Origin: Streptosporangiaceae bacterium
GTDB taxonomy: Bacteria > Actinomycetota > Actinomycetes > Streptosporangiales > Streptosporangiaceae
DNA length: 12,219 bases
Assembly (NCBI GenBank): GCA_030040815.1
Contig: JASHSZ010000670.1
Location: 1 to 12,219, forward strand
Reading direction: 5' to 3'
Shown here one piece after another: positions 7,321 to 12,219 of the stretch. The notes beneath the pieces are model-generated. The model was not told the origin of the DNA. It ran no database searches and was given only the letters and a program-made list of their open reading frames with translations. Position 1 is the stretch's first letter. Every line of letters begins with the position of its first letter. The position numbers and the translations under genes were made by a program.

Positions 7321-7614
7321 GTGGCATCGAGGGACGGCAGTACAGCGGGCCGCGCCGCGGGCAGCGGCGCCAGTGGGCCCGCGCCGGACGGTGCCGGCCG
7401 GATGCCCTACGAGCAGGCACGCGACGAGCTAACCGAGCTGGTCACCCGGCTGGAGGCGGGCGGCCTCAGCCTGGCGGAGTCGCTGCAGCTATGGGAGCGA
7501 GGCGAGGAACTCGCCGCCATCTGCGAGGAATGGCTCGAGGGCGCCCGCGCCCGGCTAGCGGCGGCGCTCGCCAAGCAGAACAAGCCGTCTGACGCACCGG
7601 GCGCGCCGTTCTGA
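7321..7614 (+). CDS. xseB: Exodeoxyribonuclease VII small subunit
   Basis: The small subunit binds along the XseA stalk and is needed for nuclease activity. Of 97 residues, the conserved part is about 29-86: PYEQARDELTELVTRLEAGGLSLAESLQLWERGEELAAICEEWLEGARARL, with the family hallmarks LxxLExGxLSLxESLxLxxRG. The first 27 residues are Gly/Ala/Ser-rich and not conserved, which is frequent in actinobacterial XseB. The GTG at 7321 is 35 bases after xseA; an ATG at 7402, just before PYEQ, is an alternative start. The ribosome binding site is weak for either. Coupling to xseA in one transcript is very likely. A perfect hairpin follows ten bases after the stop. Confidence 0.93.
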   Translation: MASRDGSTAGRAAGSGASGPAPDGAGRMPYEQARDELTELVTRLEAGGLSLAESLQLWERGEELAAICEEWLEGARARLAAALAKQNKPSDAPGAPF

Positions 7615-7623
7615 TCTCGCCCT

Positions 7624-7644
7624 CCTGGCCGCTGCGCGGCCAGG
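7624..7644. terminator. Perfect 9-base-pair hairpin between convergent xseB and TetR genes
   Basis: The arms CCTGGCCGC (7624-7632) and GCGGCCAGG (7636-7644) pair perfectly around the loop TGC. It starts ten bases after the xseB stop and directly abuts the TetR stop codon at 7645-7647. No T-run follows on either strand, as is usual for high-GC actinobacterial terminators, and the hairpin can serve both directions. Confidence 0.7.
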
Positions 7645-8250
7645 CTAGGACGGCCGGACGTGCAGCCGGCCGAGCACGGCGAGCACCGCCTCGGCTCGCT
7701 GTCTCGCGTGCTCGACGTCTGCCGCCACGGACACCTCCGCGGCCGCGAGCAGCATGGCGCCGGTCAGTACGATCGCGGCAGCCTCATCCAGCGGCTCGCC
7801 ACTGCGTGCAAAGAACTCGGTGTTCCGGCGTACCCAGTCCGACAGCCGCTCTCGCCACATCAGGTGGAAGCCGGGCGGCCCGTCGCCGCGGGCAAACATG
7901 GCGACGACATCCCGCTGCTCGACGCAGACCTCAAGGTAACCTCGCGCCCCGGCGAGCAGCAGGTGCATTGGATCGCTGACGCCCGCGTCTCGGCAGTCGC
8001 GCACCAGCGCGCGCGTTCGGGCCTCGTGCTCATCGTTGAGCTGCTCGAAGAGCGCCAGATACAGGTCGGCCTTACCGGTGAAGTGGTGATACAAGCTGCC
8101 CACGCTGGCGCCCGCCTGCTCCACGATGTCCGTGATTCCGGCCTGCGCGTAGCCCTGGTTCATAAACACCTGGCGCGCGGCCGCTAGCAGCGCGGCCCGG
8201 GTCGACGCGCCGCGGTCGGCGGCGCGACCCGCTACTTGCTGAGTAGTCAT
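7645..8250 (-). CDS. TetR/AcrR family transcriptional regulator
   Basis: The 201-residue protein has an N-terminal TetR DNA-binding domain at about residues 16-63. The first helix is STRAALLAAARQVFMNQGY, and the helix-turn-helix spans about 39-59, with ITDIVEQAGASVGSLYHHF and the TetR signature GSLYHHFxGK. The C-terminal part (about 70-201) is an all-helical ligand and dimer domain with no assignable ligand; a Gly/Pro loop with an aromatic patch (GDGPPGFHLMWRERL) interrupts it. ATG 8250 is preceded by GAGGTGA on the minus strand, a good ribosome binding site. It is divergent from glpX across 93 bases, so autoregulation and possibly control of glpX or a distant transporter are inferences. In mycobacteria this position is, as I recall, held by a DUF4245 gene, so it may be a lineage-specific insertion. 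Confidence 0.93.
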   Translation of the reverse strand: MTTQQVAGRAADRGASTRAALLAAARQVFMNQGYAQAGITDIVEQAGASVGSLYHHFTGKADLYLALFEQLNDEHEARTRALVRDCRDAGVSDPMHLLLAGARGYLEVCVEQRDVVAMFARGDGPPGFHLMWRERLSDWVRRNTEFFARSGEPLDEAAAIVLTGAMLLAAAEVSVAADVEHARQRAEAVLAVLGRLHVRPS

Positions 8251-8301
8251 TCACCTCGACGCCCCGTGCCGGGCGGCGGGCCAGGGCGGCCAGCCGATAC
8301 A

Positions 8302-8335
8302 TAGGATTTCACCAGGGGCGCTCCTGCGGAAGGTG
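8302..8335 (+). promoter_or_regulatory. glpX -10 element and ribosome binding site
   Basis: TAGGAT at 8302-8307 is a -10 hexamer common in actinobacteria, though no clear -35 is seen. GGAAGGTG at 8328-8335 is the ribosome binding site. With this pairing, the ATG at 8344 (eight bases after) is better placed than GTG 8335 or ATG 8338. The overlapping partial dyad CCGATACATAGG (8293-8304, four of six positions paired) could be an operator for the divergent TetR protein, but it is weak. Confidence 0.4.
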
Positions 8336-8343
8336 TGATGGCT

Positions 8344-9444
8344 ATGAGCGACAGTCAGGCGCGGCAGGACGCCGGGATGGCGGGCGTGGCGGGAGCGCCG
8401 GGCGTCGCCGGCGGCGCGGCGGAGGCTGGTCAGGCGGACTTCGCGGCACCAGAGCCCGGCAGGCACGCGCCCGACCGCAACCTCGCCATGGAGCTGGTCA
8501 GGGTCACCGAAGCCGGTGCGCTGGCGTCGGCCCGGTGGGTCGGCCGTGGTGACAAGAACGGCGCCGACGGGGCCGCCGTCAACGCGATGCGGCAGCTGAT
8601 CAATACCGTGTCGATGAACGGCATCGTGGTGATCGGCGAAGGTGAGAAGGATCACGCCCCGATGCTGTACAACGGTGAGCGCGTCGGCGACGGCAGCGGC
8701 CCGCTCTGCGACGTCGCGGTGGACCCGATTGACGGGACCCGGCTCACCGCCAACGGGATGCCGAATGCGATCTCGGTTATCGCCGTCAGCGCCCGCGGCT
8801 CGATGTATGACCCGTCGGCGGTCTACTACATGTCGAAGCTCGTCACCGGCCCGGAGGCGGCCGACGCCGTGGACATCGACGCGCCGCCGGCCGCGAACGT
8901 CAGCGCGGTGGCCAGGGCCAAGAACTGCGCGCCATCCGACGTGACGGTGGTGATCCTGGACCGGCCGCGGCACGCGGAGCTGATCGCCCAGGTTCGCGAG
9001 GCCGGGGCCAGGATCAAGCTGCTCACCGACGGCGACGTCGCCGGAGCGATCCTGGCCGCCAGGGACGGCTCCGGAGTCGACCTCCTGCTCGGTGTCGGCG
9101 GCACACCGGAGGGTGTCATCGCCGCCTCCGCGGTGAAGTGCCTCGGCGGGGTGATCCAGGGCAAACTCGCGCCGCGCGACGACGCCGAGCGCGAGCGGGC
9201 GCTGGCCGCCGGGCATGACCTCAGCCAGGTGCTGCGGACCGACGACTTGGTGGCGTCCGACGATGCGTTCTTTGCGGCGACCGGCATTACCGACGGTGAT
9301 CTGCTGGCCGGCGTGCGCTACCGCGGAGCCGGCGGGGCAACCACTCACTCCCTGGTCATGCGGGCGAGGTCAGGCACCGTGCGCAGCGTCTACAGCGAGC
9401 ATGCATTGTGGAAGGTCGGCAGCTACTCCGCCGTCGCCTACTGA
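8344..9444 (+). CDS. glpX: Fructose-1,6-bisphosphatase, class II
   Basis: GlpX hydrolyses fructose 1,6-bisphosphate to fructose 6-phosphate, the committed step of gluconeogenesis, and is the main form in actinobacteria. The 366-residue protein begins with about 40 Ala/Gly-rich residues that are not part of the fold. Metal and substrate motifs are intact: GRGDKNGAD (67-75, D70), VVIGEGEKD (95-103), the lithium-sensitive phosphatase motif DPIDGT (127-132), [11 protein letters not shown] (226-236) and GTPEGVIAA (253-261, E256). The start is ATG 8344 by ribosome-binding-site spacing; GTG 8335 and ATG 8338 would add only two or three residues. Gluconeogenic control is the likely regulation, and the divergent TetR gene is a candidate regulator by position only. 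No gene follows for 262 bases. Confidence 0.96.
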   Translation: MSDSQARQDAGMAGVAGAPGVAGGAAEAGQADFAAPEPGRHAPDRNLAMELVRVTEAGALASARWVGRGDKNGADGAAVNAMRQLINTVSMNGIVVIGEGEKDHAPMLYNGERVGDGSGPLCDVAVDPIDGTRLTANGMPNAISVIAVSARGSMYDPSAVYYMSKLVTGPEAADAVDIDAPPAANVSAVARAKNCAPSDVTVVILDRPRHAELIAQVREAGARIKLLTDGDVAGAILAARDGSGVDLLLGVGGTPEGVIAASAVKCLGGVIQGKLAPRDDAERERALAAGHDLSQVLRTDDLVASDDAFFAATGITDGDLLAGVRYRGAGGATTHSLVMRARSGTVRSVYSEHALWKVGSYSAVAY

Positions 9445-9511
9445 CGAGCGAGGACGATGCCCGGCCAGCGCGTCAGGCGGGCTCGGAAGTCCCGCTAAGG
9501 TGTAACTGCTC

Positions 9512-9530
9512 TGCGCGGCCTGACCGCGCA
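9512..9530. terminator. Hairpin downstream of glpX
   Basis: TGCGCGG (9512-9518) and CCGCGCA (9524-9530) form a perfect seven-base stem with the loop CCTGA, 67 bases after the glpX stop. No T-run follows. A GC-rich hairpin here would suit termination of glpX before the independently transcribed DUF2079 gene. Confidence 0.45.
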
Positions 9531-9568
9531 TGACCCGAGCCCGGCGATCACGATGGAGTAGCCGCCCG

Positions 9569-9582
9569 ACGTGAGCTCACGT
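9569..9582. promoter_or_regulatory. 14-base perfect palindrome with nearby half-sites
   Basis: ACGTGAGCTCACGT is a perfect palindrome 124 bases before the DUF2079 start. Its half-site recurs: CTCAC at 9588-9592 and GTGAG at 9607-9611. This clustering suggests a dimeric regulator site for the DUF2079 gene. The regulator is unknown; no motif was matched. Confidence 0.45.
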
Positions 9583-9671
9583 GCCCGCTCACTTCGAGCG
9601 ATAGAGGTGAGGCTCGCGTCTTTGCGCATTTGTTTACCATCTGTTTTAGCTCAGAAAGGTTGTTTTAGGTC

Positions 9672-9698
9672 TTGGCCACAGAATCCGGTTAGTAGTCT
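9672..9698 (+). promoter_or_regulatory. Possible promoter in an AT-rich stretch before the DUF2079 gene
   Basis: The DNA from about 9618 to 9700 is clearly richer in A and T than the rest of the window and has TGTTTTAG twice, 19 bases apart (9642-9649, 9661-9668). TTGGCC (9672-9677) and TAGTCT (9693-9698), 15 bases apart, could be a poor promoter starting about two bases before the ATG. The rest of the 9445-9706 gap holds only the hairpin and palindrome listed separately. Confidence 0.25.
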
Positions 9699-9706
9699 TA
9701 GCCGAC

Positions 9707-11542
9707 ATGAGCATCGAATCGGCGGTAGCGCGGCCGCTATCGGTCAGCCGTCGGCGGACCGCGGGGCGGCTGAGCAGGTGGAATCATCCACACGTGCTGG
9801 GCGTAAGCGCGCTCACCGCCATTATCGCTGCGATTTACTCTGTTTATACGCTGGTAACGTACGCAACGTACAATGAAAGCAACTACGACCTGATCATCTT
9901 TGACCAGGCCATGCGCTCGTACGCTCACTTTCACCTCGGCATCTCCATTATCAAGGGCTTGCACGACGGATTCGGCCCGAATTTCTCCGTGCTTGGCGAT
10001 CACTTCTCGCCCATAGACATGGCCCTCGCGCCCTTGTACTGGATCTATGACGGCCCGCAGACCCTGCTCGTCACGCAGGCTGTGCTATTCGCGCTTGCCA
10101 TCCCGTGGCTGTGGGTCTACACCCGGCGGTTGATGGGCGGCAGCGGCCAGAAGGCGACAGCCGCTGCCTACCTGGCCTGCGTCGGCTACGGCCTGAGCTG
10201 GCCGCTGGCCGCCGCGATGGCCTTCGAGTATCACGAGGTCGCCTTCGTTCCGGTGCTGACCGCCATTGCGCTCGAGCGACTGCAGGCCGGCAAGCTCCGC
10301 GCGGGGCTCATTGCGCTGGGCTTTCTGTTGCTGGTCAAGGAGGATATGGGCCTGCTGGTCGCTGGCATCGGAGTCACGCTCGCGGTCTCGTTCTCGCCGA
10401 CTGTTCGCCGACAGCGCCTCGTCGGGCTCATCCTGATCGTCGTCGGCGTCGCCTATACCTATGTCGCCACCAGCCTGCTCATCCCTGCGTTTGGCGGCCG
10501 GGCCAACTACTACTGGGCGTATTCAGCCCTGGGACAGAACATTCCGCAGGTTCTCGGCCACCTGCTCAGCCACCCGGGGCAGTTCTTCCAGCTGATGGTC
10601 TCGCCGAGCGTCAAGCTGAGAACATGGAAGTGGCTATTCCTGGCCTTCTGCTTCCTGCCGCTGCTGTCCCCGCTGACGCTGGCAGCGCTTCCGCTGCTCA
10701 TCGAGCGAATGCTGGCCGGCCCTGCGTATGTCCACTGGTGGGGCACGCACTTTCAGTACAACGCGTTCGTCGTCGCCATCCTCGCGTTCGCCGCCGTCGA
10801 CGGCGCCGTCCGGCTCGACCGGTGGGCCACCCGCATCTGGCGGTACATGGAGTCTCCCCGCACGGTGTCTGGGCAGATTGTGCCGACCGAGGTAGCCGGC
10901 GCAGGCTCCGTGCCTGCGGAGGATGTTGGCGCAGGCTCGGTGCCTGCGCAGGATGTTGGTGCGGGCTCCGCGCTGGCGAGCGGCACGCCCACGCCGGTGA
11001 CGGGTACCGGTGCCGACGCAGCGCCCGCCGTCGCCAGCCCCGAGGCCGTCCGCGCGCTCGAGCCGGTCCGGCGGATCGGGACCGGCGTCGTCGCCGTCGC
11101 CTGCTGCGCGGCGATCTCCCTGGCAGCCCTGTACTCCGTGCGTGACTTCGCCCTCGACGGGATGCTGTCGGCCAAGTTCTACCAGATGGACCCGCGCGAG
11201 AAGGCGATCGCGGCGGCCGATGCGAAGGTGCCGAGCGGCGTGGTGGTAGCGGCCGCCAACCGCGTTGGCGCCGAGCTTTCTAGCCGGGACACGGTGCTGA
11301 TGTGGGACGGAGACGGGTACGCGTCGGCGTTCGCCGCGCCCTGGGTCGTCGCCGATACCTGGCGGCACGAGCTGGGCTTCTCCACCCTCGCCGAGCAGCG
11401 CGCGGATGTGGCTCTGCTGGAACATCACGGGTACCGGGTCTTGTTCAGCACGAACGGCATCTTCGTGCTGCACCGGCCCGGCCCGCCGCACCTGAGCCTG
11501 AGGTCCCGGCCGTTGGGCCTGAGCCCGAGATCGGCCGACTGA
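9707..11542 (+). CDS. DUF2079 family polytopic membrane protein
   Basis: The 611-residue integral membrane protein has the DUF2079 motifs: NYDLIIFDQAM (59-69), LGDHFSPIDMALAPLYW (96-112), FEYHEVAF (173-180, H176 E177), LLVKEDMGLLV (208-218) and the aromatic HWWGTHFQYN (343-352). Hydrophobic helices lie at about 29-50, 118-138, 152-171, 197-224, 237-260, 306-333, 351-366 and 457-477. The soluble C-terminus (about 490-590, VPSGVVVAAANRVGAELSSRDTV) also fits. The family resembles GT-C glycosyltransferase-like membrane proteins; no reaction is established. Residues 381-455 form a Pro/Ala/Gly/Ser-rich linker with a tandem decapeptide repeat, which looks like an insertion before the last helix. ATG 9707 is the natural start; no ribosome binding site is evident. 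The first 200 bases use more A/T-ending codons than the neighbours. It appears to be a single-gene transcript. Confidence 0.85.
   Translation: MSIESAVARPLSVSRRRTAGRLSRWNHPHVLGVSALTAIIAAIYSVYTLVTYATYNESNYDLIIFDQAMRSYAHFHLGISIIKGLHDGFGPNFSVLGDHFSPIDMALAPLYWIYDGPQTLLVTQAVLFALAIPWLWVYTRRLMGGSGQKATAAAYLACVGYGLSWPLAAAMAFEYHEVAFVPVLTAIALERLQAGKLRAGLIALGFLLLVKEDMGLLVAGIGVTLAVSFSPTVRRQRLVGLILIVVGVAYTYVATSLLIPAFGGRANYYWAYSALGQNIPQVLGHLLSHPGQFFQLMVSPSVKLRTWKWLFLAFCFLPLLSPLTLAALPLLIERMLAGPAYVHWWGTHFQYNAFVVAILAFAAVDGAVRLDRWATRIWRYMESPRTVSGQIVPTEVAGAGSVPAEDVGAGSVPAQDVGAGSALASGTPTPVTGTGADAAPAVASPEAVRALEPVRRIGTGVVAVACCAAISLAALYSVRDFALDGMLSAKFYQMDPREKAIAAADAKVPSGVVVAAANRVGAELSSRDTVLMWDGDGYASAFAAPWVVADTWRHELGFSTLAEQRADVALLEHHGYRVLFSTNGIFVLHRPGPPHLSLRSRPLGLSPRSAD
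10898..10980 (+). repeat. 30-base in-frame tandem repeat in the DUF2079 gene
   Basis: Two 30-base units (10898-10927 and 10928-10957) differ at only two positions and encode GAGSVPAEDV and GAGSVPAQDV. A degenerate third unit (10958-10980) encodes GAGSALAS. The preceding bases 10880-10897 (VPTEVA) look like the tail of an older unit. The unit length keeps the frame, so copy number could vary without breaking the protein. Confidence 0.85.
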
Positions 11543-11584
11543 GGCCACCCGAGCACCGTTCGGACAGGCCGCCGTGCTCCGGGC

Positions 11585-11605
11585 GTACCGGGGCGGGTCC
11601 GGTAC
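11585..11605. terminator. Hairpin between convergent DUF2079 and phosphatase-like genes
   Basis: GTACCGG (11585-11591) and CCGGTAC (11599-11605) pair perfectly around GGCGGGT, in the 68-base convergent gap and five bases before the minus-strand stop. A second weaker pair, GAGCAC (11551-11556) and GTGCTC (11574-11579), precedes it. No T-run is present. It is a plausible bidirectional terminator. Confidence 0.45.
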
Positions 11606-11610
11606 CGGCG

Positions 11611-12219
11611 CTACAGGCCGGCCTGCGCCAGCAGGAACGCCGTGATCGGCTCGTACGCGTCGGGTGGCACGTTGTCGTCCAGCGGTACCGACACGTCGAT
11701 CCGGCCCTCGGCCGCACCGATGAACAGCGCCGGGTCGTTGCAGTCGGCGAAGCCCACCACCAGCAATCCCGCCTCGCCGGCCGCACCGGCGTAGCCGTGA
11801 TCCGCGATCACGAGATCCGGCATGGGCTCGCCGGACTGGCGGAGCTCGGCGAGCATGGCCTGCATTGGTGCGGGAGCGTGGGTATGCGCGAGGCCCCCGA
11901 ACACCTGGATAACCGCGACGCGGTCGAAATACCTGAGCTCGCCGCCCTGCGCCACGTCATCGAACAGCAGGCGGCCTCGCCAGCCGGCCGCGGGTGTCAG
12001 CACCCGGCAGCCCGCAGCGCGTAGCCGCCTCGACAGCGCCGCGTGAATGCCCAGCAGCCCGGCCGGGTGGCCCGTCCCGAGCAGCACCGTCCCCCGCGCC
12101 GCAACTACCTCGCGAAGCCGATCCGCCATAGCGCGCAGCCGGTCGATCGTGCGGTCGGGGTCGATGAAGTCTGGCCCTTGCTGGACGGCGGGGTCGCTGT
12201 TGACGCCGCACCGGATCGA
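11611..12219 (-). CDS. Phosphatase-like family protein, N-terminus beyond the window
   Basis: The frame stays open to the window edge at 12219, so only the last 202 residues are seen; an internal ATG at 12129 is not the start, since the upstream 30 codons (with GVNSDPAVQQGPDFIDPDR) read on in frame. Visible motifs include VLLGTGHPAGLLGIHAAL, a pocket-like GGLAHTHAPAPMQAML, LVIADHGYAGAAG and VVGFADCNDPALFIG, followed by VTVPLDD-type strands (here VSVPLDDNVPP) and TAFLLAQAGL at the end. These resemble the actinobacterial family usually annotated simply as phosphatase (Pfam Phosphatase, PF15698, from memory), often found near glpX/fumarase. The substrate is unknown and the enzymatic label is weakly founded. 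It converges on the DUF2079 gene. The His and Asp residues in GTGHP, HTH and ADHG could be metal ligands, which is inference. Confidence 0.65.
   Translation of the reverse strand, partial: SIRCGVNSDPAVQQGPDFIDPDRTIDRLRAMADRLREVVAARGTVLLGTGHPAGLLGIHAALSRRLRAAGCRVLTPAAGWRGRLLFDDVAQGGELRYFDRVAVIQVFGGLAHTHAPAPMQAMLAELRQSGEPMPDLVIADHGYAGAAGEAGLLVVGFADCNDPALFIGAAEGRIDVSVPLDDNVPPDAYEPITAFLLAQAGL

Noticed and set aside
8251..9348. Long minus-strand open frame of 365 codons opposite glpX
   Set aside because: Shadow of glpX in a GC-rich genome; low-complexity Arg/His/Gly composition and no motif.
9571..9876. Small open frame in the glpX/DUF2079 gap
   Set aside because: It overlaps the palindrome and runs into the DUF2079 gene in another frame; no ribosome binding site or family resemblance.
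10898..10980. CRISPR-like direct repeats
   Set aside because: Units are contiguous without spacers, in frame, and inside a protein linker; this is a coding tandem repeat.
10634..11548. Minus-strand 304-codon frame opposite the DUF2079 gene
   Set aside because: Antisense shadow; the plus frame carries the DUF2079 motifs and predicted membrane helices.

Overview
This is a high-GC actinobacterial chromosome segment carrying mostly conserved core genes. Gene content and order point to Actinomycetota. The blocks xseB-xseA-lipid droplet-associated protein / ispH / DUF6542 protein / ychF, and glpX nearby, resemble the arrangement I recall around Rv1099c and Rv1107c-Rv1112 of Mycobacterium tuberculosis and the equivalent Streptomyces region. 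I cannot place the genus. I see no insertion sequence, phage gene, CRISPR array, tRNA, rRNA or toxin-antitoxin pair.

Left part (1-5235): a tetratricopeptide protein (+) converges on the ATPase/GTPase gene ychF (-). A 383-base divergent gap separates ychF from rmuC (+). rmuC is followed 20 bases later by a four-helix membrane protein of the DUF6542 type. That gene collides with ispH (-), and the two stop codons share one CTAG tetranucleotide.

Middle (5236-8250): a divergent gap leads to a lipid droplet-associated-type protein, then xseA and xseB (exonuclease VII large and small subunits), all on the + strand and probably one operon. xseB converges on a TetR-type repressor gene, with a perfect hairpin between them.

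Right part (8251-12219): the TetR gene is divergent from glpX (class II fructose-1,6-bisphosphatase). After a 262-base gap containing a 14-base palindrome and an AT-richer stretch comes a large DUF2079 membrane protein with an in-frame 30-base tandem repeat. The window ends inside a minus-strand gene of a phosphatase-like family that runs off the right edge.

Functionally the window combines DNA repair and recombination (RmuC, XseA, XseB), isoprenoid precursor synthesis (IspH), gluconeogenesis (GlpX), translation or stress-linked nucleotide binding (YchF) and envelope or membrane functions (DUF6542, DUF2079). The least explained signals are in the non-coding DNA. A set of four related 11-base boxes lies between ychF and rmuC as two same-face direct pairs pointing at each other. 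There are leaderless-type promoters at ychF and ispH, and a palindrome/half-site cluster upstream of the DUF2079 gene. No clear novel multi-gene system is visible here.
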